Source: Puniceicoccaceae bacterium 5H (GTDB lineage Bacteria > Verrucomicrobiota > Verrucomicrobiia > Opitutales > Oceanipulchritudinaceae). Taken from it: a stretch of DNA of 64,000 bases. Positions 37,994-47,575 of this stretch are shown here, piece after piece. The position numbers and the translations under genes are program-made. The DNA lies in assembly GCA_009772895.1 (NCBI GenBank), contig WOUP01000012.1, positions 39,364 through 103,363 of the forward strand, given 5' to 3'. The notes below the pieces were generated by a model that saw only the letters and a program-made list of their open reading frames with translations, was not told where the DNA came from and searched no databases. The first letter of the stretch is position 1; each line of letters begins with the position of its first letter.

Positions 37994-38548
37994 CTACCAA
38001 CTCGCGATCCAGGGTTGATCAGCTGAGCCCTGCACACACCAGTAGACACCGGCAGGCAGCGGCGAAGCCGGACGCACATCCGCCGGGACCGCCCCCAGTT
38101 CATTCGGACGGATCCAGCCATCGCCATCGTGGTCCCAAATGTAGAGCCAGTGCGGGTTGCCAAAGGCATCGATCACGTGCCCGCGGTCGTCCAGATCCAC
38201 CGGCCCCATTTGCAGGAAGCGCACCCGATCCGGATTCGCGGTGAGCGCAGTGCCCGACAGATCATCACCGTCGGTCTGCTGTCCGATCAGGCACGGCAGG
38301 AGCCATGCGTGCTCCCCTTCGAGCGCAACGACCGCCCGATCCGGCAGCGGCGGATAATGCCCGTAGCGGCTGTGATAGCCTTCCACGGCCAGACTGAAAC
38401 GGGCAAATTGAGCCCGCGTCTGCTGGATGCGGGTCGACTGCTGCGAACCGGCAATCGCCGGCAGTGCGATCGCCAGCAATAGGCCCACGATGGCAACCAC
38501 CGCCATCACCTCAAGCAAGGAAAAGCCGCGCCGGTGGCTACTCACCAT
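37994..38548 (-). CDS. GspG-like pseudopilin with an EF-hand-type loop
   Basis: 184 aa. HRRG/FSLLEVMAVVAIVGLLLAI is the class III signal, with the long hydrophobic helix and the YHSRYGHYPPL region typical of major pseudopilins. Near the C-terminus YIWDHDGDGWIRPNELG fits the 12-residue EF-hand loop (D-x-D-x-D-G-x-I-x-x-x-E), a likely calcium site that differs from the usual GspG loop. It overlaps the preceding gene by 11 bases. Confidence 0.8.
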   Translation of the reverse strand: MVSSHRRGFSLLEVMAVVAIVGLLLAIALPAIAGSQQSTRIQQTRAQFARFSLAVEGYHSRYGHYPPLPDRAVVALEGEHAWLLPCLIGQQTDGDDLSGTALTANPDRVRFLQMGPVDLDDRGHVIDAFGNPHWLYIWDHDGDGWIRPNELGAVPADVRPASPLPAGVYWCVQGSADQPWIASW

Positions 38549-39065
38549 AAACGAGGTTGTCCGCATAAGGCGCGCGTTCGTCGTAGTGCTCCCGCAAGGT
38601 GCCATCGGCCAGCACGCCCAGGTCTTCGTCCGCGCCGGAGCGCAAGGCGCTTTTGCCGCGGCAAACCAGGCGGTATTGCGGCGCTCGCCAATCCACCTCC
38701 TCGGCCGCCCCATAGACGTAGCCGTAGGGCGTGCCCCAGGGGTCCAACAACCGTCCTTCGTCGACGCCGGCGGCCAACGGCTGCCAGTCAGCGGGAGCCG
38801 GTTCCCCCCTCGGCCCCTCCCCGCGTTGCAGCGCCCGGTAGAGCTTCGCCGCGCCATCGGCATTCAGCGGCGCGTGCGGATAGTCGCCCCAGTAGCGGTG
38901 ATAGGTTTGCAGTGCCTCCGCGAGCGCGGCCATCTCGGCTCCGGCCTGGTCGTAGCGTTGGCGATTTTGCAGCGCGAGGCCGCCCCAACCCAGTGCGCCC
39001 ATCATCAGCCCCAGGATTGCGACCACGAAGACCAGCTCCAGCAACGACCAGCCACGCGCGTACAT
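38538..39065 (-). CDS. GspG-like pseudopilin, first gene of the operon
   Basis: 175 aa. MYARG/WSLLELVFVVAILGLMMGA has the prepilin-peptidase pattern, with Trp instead of the usual Phe at +1 and Glu at +5. The C-terminal part (LLDPWGTPYGYVY, then YADNLVYGE) resembles the GspG conserved end (DPWGxPY). Two GspG-like genes side by side suggest a diverged pair. No ATPase, secretin or platform gene of the system lies in the window. Confidence 0.8.
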   Translation of the reverse strand: MYARGWSLLELVFVVAILGLMMGALGWGGLALQNRQRYDQAGAEMAALAEALQTYHRYWGDYPHAPLNADGAAKLYRALQRGEGPRGEPAPADWQPLAAGVDEGRLLDPWGTPYGYVYGAAEEVDWRAPQYRLVCRGKSALRSGADEDLGVLADGTLREHYDERAPYADNLVYGE

Positions 39066-39311
39066 AGCGTTATCAAGGTTGGTTGAACGCAGGGCGTCAA
39101 GCCGGCGGGTGCACCGATAATTCTCGCGCCTGCGAGTTGACACCTCAAAGAACATTTCACTAGATAGGAACCATTGGTGCGAGCCGACTTAGGTTAAAAC
39201 GGTGTTGGCTCCCCATTTTCCCTTATCGGAGCGTCTCTTCCCAAAGGAGCGCCGATTCGCGAACAACCGGGTGGTTTTCGCGTACCGTTATAGCCTCTTC
39301 TATCAGGACTT

Positions 39312-40445
39312 ATGGAGAACCAAGACTCGCCGCGCGATAGCATACCCGTTGCGGGCATTTTCGAGCCACAGAACAACAAGTCAGGCGTATTGCTGAATCC
39401 GGAGAACCACGGCAAATCACGGCCGGCGGATCCCTTTGTGCCGCGAGAAATGATCCGGCGCTTCAAGATTCAGCGCGGCAGCTACGTGGAAGGTTTCGGG
39501 CAGGCGGACGGCAAACACCCGAACCCGAAGGTGCGCTTCGTCGAGAAGATCGACGGCGTCAAAGTCGAAGAGCGCAAGCGCGTGCTCTCCTTCGAGCACC
39601 TCACCACCATCACGCCCAACCAGTGGCTGAAGATGGAGCGCGAGGGCAGCGGTAGTATGGTCGGGCGCATGATCGACCTCTTTTGCCCCATCGGCAAAGG
39701 CCAGCGCGGCCTGATTGTCGCCCCGCCCCGCACCGGCAAGACGACCGTGCTGCAGGAGATCGCCCACGCCGTCTCCGAAAACGATCCCGACTGCGAAGTG
39801 ATCATCCTGCTCGTCGACGAGCGCCCCGAGGAAGTCACCGATATCAAGCGCAACGTGCCGGGCCGCCTCTTCGCCTCTTCCAACGACGAAGACACCAAGA
39901 ACCACCTTTACGTTGCCGAGCTGGCCATCGATCACGCCAAGCGGCTGGTCGAAGGCGGCAAGGATGTCGTGGTGCTGATGGATTCGCTTACCCGCCTCGC
40001 CCGTGCCTACAATGCGGCGAAATCCGGGAGCGGGCGCACCATGACGGGCGGCCTCGACGTGCGTGCGCTGGAAAAGCCGCGCCAGCTTTTCTCCGCCGCG
40101 CGCAACACCGAGGAGGCCGGCAGCCTGACCATCATCGCCAGCGCGCTGATCGAAACCGGCAGCCGCATGGACGAGCTGATCTTCCAGGAGTTCAAGGGTA
40201 CCGGCAACATGGAGATGGTGCTCGACCGCAAGATCGCAGAGCTGCGCCTCTGGCCTGCCATGAATATCGCCAGCTCCGGCACGCGTCGCGAGGAATTGAT
40301 CCTGCCGCCGGACGTGTTGAAAAAATCGACGCTCTTCCGACGTGCGCTGACCAGCATGAAGCCGGACGACGCGATCGAGAAGGCGCTCAGCCGCCTTTCC
40401 AAAACGACGACCAACGAGCAGTTCATGAAACTGCTGGAAGTCTAG
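39312..40445 (+). CDS. rho: Transcription termination factor Rho, short form
   Basis: 377 aa; E. coli Rho is 419. The helicase core is complete: GQRGLIVAPPRTGKTTVLQE (P loop), VIILLVDERPEEVTDI, DSLTRLARAYN (with the R loop following) and LIETGSRMDELIFQEFKGTGNMEM. The N-terminal helical RHO_N region of other Rho proteins is missing. The oligonucleotide-binding CSD is present, but its usual GFGFLR is replaced by NKSGVLLNP, so primary RNA binding may be altered. An intrinsic terminator follows. Confidence 0.94.
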   Translation: MENQDSPRDSIPVAGIFEPQNNKSGVLLNPENHGKSRPADPFVPREMIRRFKIQRGSYVEGFGQADGKHPNPKVRFVEKIDGVKVEERKRVLSFEHLTTITPNQWLKMEREGSGSMVGRMIDLFCPIGKGQRGLIVAPPRTGKTTVLQEIAHAVSENDPDCEVIILLVDERPEEVTDIKRNVPGRLFASSNDEDTKNHLYVAELAIDHAKRLVEGGKDVVVLMDSLTRLARAYNAAKSGSGRTMTGGLDVRALEKPRQLFSAARNTEEAGSLTIIASALIETGSRMDELIFQEFKGTGNMEMVLDRKIAELRLWPAMNIASSGTRREELILPPDVLKKSTLFRRALTSMKPDDAIEKALSRLSKTTTNEQFMKLLEV

Positions 40446-40456
40446 AAGCACTATTT

Positions 40457-40481
40457 GCCGGGCCTCACGCCCGGCTTTTTT
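40457..40481 (+). terminator. Intrinsic terminator of rho
   Basis: GCCGGGC (40457-40463) and GCCCGGC (40469-40475) with a 5-base loop, followed by six T. Confidence 0.9.
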
Positions 40482-40600
40482 GTGCCCCAGACCCGCCGTG
40501 TTTCGCCCCTACCAGGTCTTTTTCGAAGGAATGAAGAATTTTCCTCCGGTTTATCCTTGCGAGGCAAATAGGACCTCTCCTAAATGCTGCTTCTTTCGGA

Positions 40601-42364
40601 ATGGAGAACTTCGCCGCTCAGTGCTTAGACATGGCCCGTGCAATCTTGGGCCAAAACCTGGAATCGATCAACGCGGATGGGACGATTCAACCCATCGAGG
40701 GCGAACAAGCCCGCGCCGATGAAAGTGGCCACGCGGCCCTTGCCATCGGAGAGTTCTACCGTGCGACGGGTGAGACGCAGTTCTCCGGCTTCGACCTGGT
40801 AGACCTCGCCGCCCGCTGCGTGACCGCTCAAGCCTTCACAGAAGAAGAGCATGAGAACGGTCTCGGCTATGCCGCGTTGGGCATTCTTTCTTTCGGTCCT
40901 GCCAAGGAACGTAATCTGGTGTGGGAGCGCTTGCTCGATCCCACCCGCGAACGGCTCGACAAGCGCATGCTTGCCCGGACGGATTACGACAACCACCTGC
41001 AGGCCTTCAACATCGCCAAGTCGGTCGTGCGTTACAGCATGGGTCTGTCCAAGAAGGACGAGACCGGCAAGCTGATCGACCGCTTCATCGAGCGCTCGCA
41101 AGCCCGCAGCTCGGCCGGCTTCTGCGACGACAGCTCGGACGAGAGCCCCTTCCCGGGTATCTTCGACATTTACGGCGTGATGTCCCTCGTGTTCATCCGC
41201 CAGTCCCTGCAGCTGCACGCCAACATCCACCTGCGCGACCGCAAGCTGCCCAGCCTCCGCACCGTCGCCGAGAAGTACCTCAAGCTGCTTCCCGACCTCG
41301 TGCGTCAAGACGGCCTGGGCTGGAACTTCGGCCGCGGCATCGGTGCCTATGGTCAGATGCACTGCATTTCGCTGGTGCTGCAGTCACTGCGTGACGGTTG
41401 GATCGCTGACGACAAGCGTGCTCAATACAATGACATGCTGCGCCGCCTCTTCCAGTTCTTCTTCCTGACCTACATGGATCAAGAACACGGCTACGTCGTC
41501 ATCCGCGATCCGGAACGCGACACGCAGGACGCCCACACCACCCGGATGGCCAACTTCGACGCCGCCCGTTACCTTTGCCAGTGGGCGCGCCTGGCCAACC
41601 ACATCGGGGGCGACCTCAAGCCGCAGAACAACCCCAGCCGCACCGCCGGTCGTATGGTGGTGTTCGACAAGAGCAACAAGAAGGAGCAGGGCCTCTTCAT
41701 CTATCAGGATGCGGAAAGCGGTCTGCACCTCCACTTGCCGCTCGTGGCCAACAACGGCCTCAAGAACGCCAACGGCCTTGCCTTCCCGCACTGCCCCGGC
41801 GTCTTCGATTGGCCGGTCGACGCCTTCCTGCCGATCCTGCAGCCCGAGCTGACCTTCGGTGAGCACAAGGTGGTGCCCTCTTTCTACGGCAAGAAGATCG
41901 TCACGGGCATGGGCCTGCGTCGCTCCTTCTACTTCCGCTACGAACAGCCCGAGCTGATCACGACGGAAGAAAAGCTCGTCCCGGGCCTCGGCTCCTGCCG
42001 CGTGAACTGGAACTTCTCCGGCAACCACCTTTCCAGCGAGTTTATCTTCACCGTGAAGTCGCCGATCAAGTGCGACAGCATGCGCTACGTGCTCGCCATC
42101 GGTTCGCCGCACAGCGAGAAGCACCTGCCCGGGACCTTTACGCTTGGCGCCAACGGCCTCGGTTGCGAAGTGGAACACGATGATTTCCAAGGCCAATGGC
42201 AGGAAACCGAAGAGGTGACCAACGAGCCGACCTACCGTGGCTACTGGGGTAACATCCACTACATCCAGACGCTGCTGCGCGATCATCCGTTGCAAATGCG
42301 CCCGGGCGTGCAATACCGCCTGAAGATCTCCTTCACGCCCGATGTGGCGATGCTGGAGGCCTAA
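40601..42364 (+). CDS. Unknown protein with an alpha-toroid-like N-half and beta-rich C-half
   Basis: 587 aa, without signal peptide or membrane segment. The first about 330 residues are helical, with repeated aromatic and acidic stretches (HAALAIGEFYRATGETQFSG, DGLGWNFGRGIGAYGQMHCI). The last about 230 are beta-rich (KKIVTGMGLRRSFYFRYEQP, LGSCRVNWNFSGNHLSSEFI). This layout resembles heparinase II/III-like or other alpha/alpha-toroid polysaccharide-acting enzymes, but I cannot identify catalytic residues. hisF follows after 18 bases, so the two may be co-transcribed. Confidence 0.7.
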   Translation: MENFAAQCLDMARAILGQNLESINADGTIQPIEGEQARADESGHAALAIGEFYRATGETQFSGFDLVDLAARCVTAQAFTEEEHENGLGYAALGILSFGPAKERNLVWERLLDPTRERLDKRMLARTDYDNHLQAFNIAKSVVRYSMGLSKKDETGKLIDRFIERSQARSSAGFCDDSSDESPFPGIFDIYGVMSLVFIRQSLQLHANIHLRDRKLPSLRTVAEKYLKLLPDLVRQDGLGWNFGRGIGAYGQMHCISLVLQSLRDGWIADDKRAQYNDMLRRLFQFFFLTYMDQEHGYVVIRDPERDTQDAHTTRMANFDAARYLCQWARLANHIGGDLKPQNNPSRTAGRMVVFDKSNKKEQGLFIYQDAESGLHLHLPLVANNGLKNANGLAFPHCPGVFDWPVDAFLPILQPELTFGEHKVVPSFYGKKIVTGMGLRRSFYFRYEQPELITTEEKLVPGLGSCRVNWNFSGNHLSSEFIFTVKSPIKCDSMRYVLAIGSPHSEKHLPGTFTLGANGLGCEVEHDDFQGQWQETEEVTNEPTYRGYWGNIHYIQTLLRDHPLQMRPGVQYRLKISFTPDVAMLEA

Positions 42365-42382
42365 GCCCGCGCTTTTCGCGAC

Positions 42383-43147
42383 ATGCTTTCAGTTCGGATC
42401 ATCCCCTGCCTGGACGTCAATGCCGGGCGGGTTGTGAAGGGCGTCCGTTTCCAGGAACTCCGGGATGCCGGAGATCCCGTGGAAACGGCCAAGGCCTATG
42501 AAGCACAAGGGGCCGACGAGCTGGTGTTTCTCGACATCACCGCTTCGAGCGATGAGCGAAACATCATGCACGATGTGGTGGAAGCCACCGCCTCCCAGTG
42601 CTTCATGCCCCTCACCGTCGGCGGTGGCCTGCGCACAGTGGATGATATCCGGGCGATGCTCAATTCAGGTGCCGACAAGGTCAGCCTCAACACCTCTGCG
42701 GTGAAGACGCCCGACCTGGTCGACAAGGCAGCCAGCTTTTTCGGCAACCAGTGCATCGTCGTCGCCATCGACGCGAAGCGCGTGGCAGGCGAAGACCGCT
42801 GGGAAGTCTACACCCACGGCGGGCGTAACCCCACGGGGCTCGACGCTATCGCCTGGGCCCAGGAAGTCACCCGCCGAGGCGCGGGTGAGATCCTGCTCAC
42901 GAGCATGGATGCCGATGGCACCAAGGCAGGTTACGATGTGGAGTTGACCCGCCGACTAAGCGAAGCAGTGGAAGTCCCGGTCATTGCCTCGGGCGGGGCC
43001 GGCACGCTCGACCACTTTGTCGACGTCTTGCGCGACGGCAAAGCATCGGCGGTTCTCGCCGCCTCCATCTTTCACTTCGGCACCTTCACGATTGCGCAGG
43101 CCAAAGAGCACCTGCACCAGGCAGGCCTGCCGGTGCGCCTGACTTAA
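42383..43147 (+). CDS. hisF: Imidazole glycerol phosphate synthase, cyclase subunit
   Basis: 254 aa TIM barrel. It starts [20 protein letters not shown] with the catalytic Asp in CLD. The phosphate-binding half barrels are [16 protein letters not shown] and [17 protein letters not shown], and the second catalytic Asp lies in [15 protein letters not shown]. With HisH it makes the imidazole ring of histidine. No other his genes are nearby. Confidence 0.96.
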   Translation: MLSVRIIPCLDVNAGRVVKGVRFQELRDAGDPVETAKAYEAQGADELVFLDITASSDERNIMHDVVEATASQCFMPLTVGGGLRTVDDIRAMLNSGADKVSLNTSAVKTPDLVDKAASFFGNQCIVVAIDAKRVAGEDRWEVYTHGGRNPTGLDAIAWAQEVTRRGAGEILLTSMDADGTKAGYDVELTRRLSEAVEVPVIASGGAGTLDHFVDVLRDGKASAVLAASIFHFGTFTIAQAKEHLHQAGLPVRLT

Positions 43148-43192
43148 GCCGGGCCGTTGCGTTTGGGCGCATAGGCGCTACATTATCACGCA

Positions 43193-43918
43193 ATGGCCAG
43201 ACGCTTCCTCCTGATCGCATACCTCTGCTCCCTTGGGGGCGTTTTGCAGGCACAGGAGCAGGATCCGTTGATGAAGCGGTATCTGGACGCCTTGGGCGGC
43301 TCCGAGGCCATCAATGCGGTAGAAAACGTCCGCTTCACCGGCTTTCTACACCTGCAAACTGGGCGCAGCATTCCGTTTATGCTGTATTATGCGCGCCCAC
43401 AAATGAGCCGGCTGGTGTTGCAGTTTCCAGAGTGGCAGCAGGTCGAGTTGACGCGTTTCGGCGAGGCCTGGCAGTTCACCCTCAGCGCGCAAGAGCCGGA
43501 AATGCGGCAACTGGAGGGCGCAGAAGCCACGGTGCAACTGGCTGAAGCCTTCCCGCTAGGCAGCCTTGTAGCCTACTTGCAGAAACGCTATGTGCCACAG
43601 TCGATCATGGTGGAATCCGGCGCTGGCGGCGATACGATCGTTCGACTTGCCCACGGCGACGGCGTCTTTACCGAACACCGACTGGACACGGCAGGGGACA
43701 TCGAGCAGATCACGGTCGTGACGGTCTACCCGGAAAAATTTCCAGACCGATTCGACGTCATTCCCTCCCATTACGAAGAGGTCGCAGGTGTGCGTTGGCC
43801 GATGGAGCTCGAAAACCGTCTCAACGGAGAAGCCCTCTCCCGCCTCGAAATCATCGACGTGGCGGTCAACTTGCCGCTGCCCCCGGCGACGTTTGCGCTG
43901 CCGTCGGAAACGCCCTAA
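43193..43918 (+). CDS. Secreted protein of unknown function, possibly LolA-like fold
   Basis: 241 aa. RRFLLIAYLCSLGGVLQAQ is a signal peptide. The mature part starts DPLMKRYLDALGGSEAINAV and runs as beta strands (VRFTGFLHLQTGRSIPFML, SRLVLQFPEWQQVELTRFG), similar in style to periplasmic lipoprotein-carrier folds. No catalytic motif is seen. It ends tail-to-tail with the next gene, overlapping by four bases. Confidence 0.65.
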   Translation: MARRFLLIAYLCSLGGVLQAQEQDPLMKRYLDALGGSEAINAVENVRFTGFLHLQTGRSIPFMLYYARPQMSRLVLQFPEWQQVELTRFGEAWQFTLSAQEPEMRQLEGAEATVQLAEAFPLGSLVAYLQKRYVPQSIMVESGAGGDTIVRLAHGDGVFTEHRLDTAGDIEQITVVTVYPEKFPDRFDVIPSHYEEVAGVRWPMELENRLNGEALSRLEIIDVAVNLPLPPATFALPSETP

Positions 43919-44805
43919 GGCTTGCCGATCGGTTCTTCCGGCTGCGTCGGCAGCGTGGTGATGCTCGCATCGTTGGCGACCGTCTTCTTCAGCGCGTTCA
44001 GCATATCGGCTTCCTTCATGTACGAAGTATCGACTTCGCACATGCGGCCAATGAAATCGTAAGCGTCCTCCCAAGCCTGCAGCGCCGCCTGCTCGTTATA
44101 TTCCTCCTTACCCTTTTCCTTCGCGGCAGGATTGGTAAACGCGTGTGTCGCCTGGCTGTATTCGACAAAGGTCCACTGCACCTCGGTATCCTTCATCTGC
44201 GCCAGGAACTTCAGCACATCTTCCATCGTCACGTACGGATCCCGAGAGCCCTGCAAGACCAACAGACTGGTCTTGATCTTGCGGTTATCCTCCGGCAACG
44301 GCGTCGACAGGCCGCCATGAAAGGAAACGACTCCGCTGATCGTGCTGCCGCTGCGGGCCAGCTCCAAAACGCCCGTCCCACCAAAGCTGAAGCCGATGGC
44401 GACGATGTGCTGTTTGTCTACCTCCGGACGATTCCGGATCTGCTTGACGGCCGCAATCAGCCGGTTGCGCATCGTGCTGCGATCACCGGTGCCTACCTTG
44501 CCAGCCGCTTCCGCCGCATCCTTGGCAGTCTTGGGACGCACATCCGCCCCATAGATATCGACCGTCATGGCCACAAAACCCTGTTGGGCAAACTCGCGCG
44601 CCATCGTGTCGTAGTAGGCGCCAGGCCCCATCCAATTGGGGACGATCAGGATCGCCGGCCGCGGGGACTCGGCGGTGGCCCCTTCCGGCATCGCCAAGGC
44701 CGACTCCATGGTGGCATCGCCCACCTTGTAGCGCACGTATTCGAGAGGCTGAGCAGTCAACGAGACCGCCAGCCACCAAGACAGCAACAGCAAGTATTTG
44801 CACAT
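43915..44805 (-). CDS. Secreted dienelactone-hydrolase-family protein
   Basis: 296 aa. A signal peptide (LLLLSWWLAVSLTA) precedes an alpha/beta hydrolase. The nucleophile elbow is GFSFGG, with Ser where true dienelactone hydrolases use Cys. The Asp is in LVLQGSRDPYV and the His in YSQATHAFTNPAA. The domain PNWMGPGAYYDTMAREFAQQ is typical of the family. The substrate is unknown; an ester is likely. It lies 74 bases beyond cydB on the same strand. Confidence 0.85.
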   Translation of the reverse strand: MCKYLLLLSWWLAVSLTAQPLEYVRYKVGDATMESALAMPEGATAESPRPAILIVPNWMGPGAYYDTMAREFAQQGFVAMTVDIYGADVRPKTAKDAAEAAGKVGTGDRSTMRNRLIAAVKQIRNRPEVDKQHIVAIGFSFGGTGVLELARSGSTISGVVSFHGGLSTPLPEDNRKIKTSLLVLQGSRDPYVTMEDVLKFLAQMKDTEVQWTFVEYSQATHAFTNPAAKEKGKEEYNEQAALQAWEDAYDFIGRMCEVDTSYMKEADMLNALKKTVANDASITTLPTQPEEPIGKP

Positions 44806-44879
44806 GGGATTCGGGGGTTCTACAAACCGCTGACAAGCGTAAGCTACGGTTTCCCTTCTATATCGGCAAGTTTGTAGTC

Positions 44880-45911
44880 CTAATAACTCATTTCATCCAA
44901 ACGGACTTTCCCCCGGAAAATCCAGTAGATGATGGCCGTATAGCCGAGCACGAGCGGCACCCCGATCGCCGCGATGATGCCCATGATGCCGAGCGTCTTG
45001 GTGCTGCTTGCGCCATTGTAGATGTCGAGGCTGTTGGCCGTTTCCGGGATTGAATAGATCAAATAGGGATACATGCCGATGCCGAACAGCCCCATCAGCA
45101 GCGCCATCGCCACCACCGAAGACAGGAACGCCAGCCAGCCCTGGTCGTGGTAGATCGCGCGAGGGATGTTGGCAATCGCGAGGATGACCAGCACCACGAG
45201 CACGAAATAGGTCGGCTGATCGCGCAGCGCATCGGTGATGTGCGGCACGTAGAGCAGCGTTGCCAACGTAAAGAGCGCATAGCAGAGGATGAAGGCGATC
45301 ATCGCCGGCTGGATCCAGCCCCGCACCTTCTGGTGGTAGTCACCCGCCGTCTTGAGGTGCAGGTAAATGGCCCCGTGCATGGCAAACAGGGCCACCGTGG
45401 TCACCCCCATCCAGAGCGCGTATGGGTTGAGCAGCGTCCAGAGCGTGCCGGCGTACTCGTAGTCGGCATCCAGCGGCACGCCTCGGGCAATGTTGCCCAT
45501 CGCCACGCCGATAATGAAGCTGCAGAGGATCGACGCACACGAGAAGCTGATGTCCCAGGCCTGGCGCCACCAGCGGTATTTCAGCTTGCTGCGAAAGTCG
45601 ATGGCGACTGCGCGGAAGATCAGGCCGGCCAGGAGCGCAAAGAATGCGAGGTAAAACCCGCTGAACACGGTCGCATAGACTTCGGGAAATGCCGCGAAGA
45701 GCGCCCCACCGCCGGTTACGAGCCAGACTTCATTGCCGTCCCAGACCGGGCCGATGGCATTGAGATTTACCCGCCGTTCCTCGTCCGTGCGAGAAAACAG
45801 GTGCAGCACCCCCACCCCCAGGTCGAAGCCGTCGAGGATGGCGTAGCCGGCAAACAGGACGCCCACCAGCAGGAACCAAAGCGTGTTGAGATCGATCGGT
45901 AGCCAGTCCAT
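44880..45911 (-). CDS. cydB: Cytochrome bd ubiquinol oxidase subunit II
   Basis: 343 aa, polytopic. It starts LNTLWFLLVGVLFAGYAILD followed by GFDLGVGVLHLF, the CydB hallmark; GPVWDGNEVWLVTGGGALFAAFP is also diagnostic. It pairs with CydA in the inner-membrane bd oxidase, which reduces oxygen at low concentration. Its ATG overlaps the cydA stop (TGATG). Confidence 0.95.
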   Translation of the reverse strand: MDWLPIDLNTLWFLLVGVLFAGYAILDGFDLGVGVLHLFSRTDEERRVNLNAIGPVWDGNEVWLVTGGGALFAAFPEVYATVFSGFYLAFFALLAGLIFRAVAIDFRSKLKYRWWRQAWDISFSCASILCSFIIGVAMGNIARGVPLDADYEYAGTLWTLLNPYALWMGVTTVALFAMHGAIYLHLKTAGDYHQKVRGWIQPAMIAFILCYALFTLATLLYVPHITDALRDQPTYFVLVVLVILAIANIPRAIYHDQGWLAFLSSVVAMALLMGLFGIGMYPYLIYSIPETANSLDIYNGASSTKTLGIMGIIAAIGVPLVLGYTAIIYWIFRGKVRLDEMSY

Positions 45912-47398
45912 CACTGCTTGAAGAGTTGTTTGGTATGGGCGTATTCGGTCTCGTCTTCCTCGATGTCCGGGCCGTGCGTGATCTTCAGCGTCAGCAGGAA
46001 GACAAAGAGGGCGAAGAGCAGCGCGTAGATGAAGCCAAACATCAGCAACGATCCGAGCACTTGCTCCGGCACCACGACTTTGGAAAGCCCTTCCGAGGTG
46101 CGCATCAATTCGTAGACAATCCACGGCTGACGCCCCATCTCGGCGGTAAACCAACCGACTTGATTCGCGATCTGCGGGCCCAGGACGGAAACCACGGTTA
46201 CGCCCAGGAAGATCCGGGTGCCCTTGCGCGAGAGGTCGAAGAGCGTGCCCCGCCACCAGAGCCAGCAGCCCCAGAGGCTGAGCGCGATCAAGGCCATGCC
46301 GATGGCGACCATGAGGTGGTAGAATTGGAAAACGTAGTGCACCTTGGGCCAGTAATGTTCCTCCCGTAGCTGCGGGTAGTCCTCAGGCGCCGCTTCCGGG
46401 TGTCGCTCGGCGATAAAGTCGTCGCCGGGCAGATCCTTGAGGCCCTTTACCTCGTGCTGCGTTTCACCACTGATCAGCCAGCTGAGCATGCCGGGGATCG
46501 CGACGCTGTAGGTCTGCTGGTTGTCCTCGTCGACCCAGCCCACGATGCTCAGGCTGGCGCTATCCACGGTCTCGTATTGGCCTTCCATCGCGGCCAGCTT
46601 GACCGGTTGATGCTCCGCGACGACTTCCGCCGAGGAGTGGCCGCTGACCAGTTGCAGCAGCGAGGAGACCGTCGCCAGGACCAGGCCCGTCGCAAAGGAA
46701 AAGCGGGCGAAGCGGATGTGCTTGCCCCGCAGGAGGTAAAAGGCGCTGATGCTGAGCACGAGAAACGCTCCGGCGAGCCAGGAACCGAGGATCACGTGCG
46801 TCAGGCGTTCTACCGACGAGGGGTTGAACACCATCGCCCAAAAGTCGTAAATCACAGCGCGCGTGTGCTCCACATCCTCGGGTCGCAGCGACGCTTCGGG
46901 ATTCAGCCGCTGGCCGTTCACCTCCAGCACAAAGCCGGCGGGCGTCTGCATCCAGCTATTGGCGACCACGATCCAGATAGCGCTGAAGTGGGAGCCCAGA
47001 CAGACCATGAGGGTCGAGAAAAAGTGCATCTTGGGCCCCACCTTGTCCCAGCCGAAGAGCAGTACCGCGAGAAAACCCGACTCGAGGAAGAAGGCGAAAA
47101 TGCCCTCCGCTGCCAAGGCGCTGCCGAATACGTCTCCGACGAAGCGCGAATAGGTGGCCCAGTTGGTCCCGAACTCAAACTCCATCACAATGCCCGTGGC
47201 CACGCCGATGGCGAAGATCAGGGCAAAAATGCGCACCCAGTACTTGGTAGCCTGGCGGTAAAACTCGTCCCGCGTCTTCAGGTAAACGGCTTCGTTGATG
47301 ACCAAGTACGTCCCCAATCCGATGCTGAGCGGAGGGAAAATATAGTGAAAAGCGATAGTGACCGCGAACTGCAGCCGCGACAGGAACTCGAGATCCAT
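45911..47398 (-). CDS. cydA: Cytochrome bd ubiquinol oxidase subunit I
   Basis: 495 aa, about nine transmembrane helices. The heme-ligand His lies in [40 protein letters not shown] and [20 protein letters not shown] are conserved CydA stretches (with the proton-path Glu residues), and the C-terminal [15 protein letters not shown] is the quinol-oxidase signature. The Q loop is of the short kind. ATG 47398 is preferred to the GTG three codons upstream. It is in an operon with cydB. Confidence 0.95.
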   Translation of the reverse strand: MDLEFLSRLQFAVTIAFHYIFPPLSIGLGTYLVINEAVYLKTRDEFYRQATKYWVRIFALIFAIGVATGIVMEFEFGTNWATYSRFVGDVFGSALAAEGIFAFFLESGFLAVLLFGWDKVGPKMHFFSTLMVCLGSHFSAIWIVVANSWMQTPAGFVLEVNGQRLNPEASLRPEDVEHTRAVIYDFWAMVFNPSSVERLTHVILGSWLAGAFLVLSISAFYLLRGKHIRFARFSFATGLVLATVSSLLQLVSGHSSAEVVAEHQPVKLAAMEGQYETVDSASLSIVGWVDEDNQQTYSVAIPGMLSWLISGETQHEVKGLKDLPGDDFIAERHPEAAPEDYPQLREEHYWPKVHYVFQFYHLMVAIGMALIALSLWGCWLWWRGTLFDLSRKGTRIFLGVTVVSVLGPQIANQVGWFTAEMGRQPWIVYELMRTSEGLSKVVVPEQVLGSLLMFGFIYALLFALFVFLLTLKITHGPDIEEDETEYAHTKQLFKQ

Positions 47399-47501
47399 TG
47401 AAACCACAATAGTCCAGCCTATAAGTGCGGCTCAAGGAGCTTCAGGAATCTATTAGAACGCAAAATACACAGAAGTAGAAGTCGCGAGTTGCCGCTGACG
47501 T

Positions 47502-47529
47502 TTGTGATTACCTTGACCCTCGGTATATA
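47502..47529 (+). promoter_or_regulatory. Weak sigma-70-like promoter candidate for the OPT transporter gene
   Basis: TTGTGA (47502-47507) and TATATA (47524-47529) are 16 bases apart, about 46 bases before the GTG start. It is only a consensus match. Confidence 0.3.
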
Positions 47530-47575
47530 CTTCTAGCGCAAGCCATTCAGTCTTTTCATCCTTACGCTTTGCTCA

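Noticed and set aside
44820..44877. CTACAAAC/GTTTGTAG repeat between cydB and the hydrolase gene as a terminator
   Set aside because: The arms are 42 bases apart without a T run, so there is no convincing terminator or operator.
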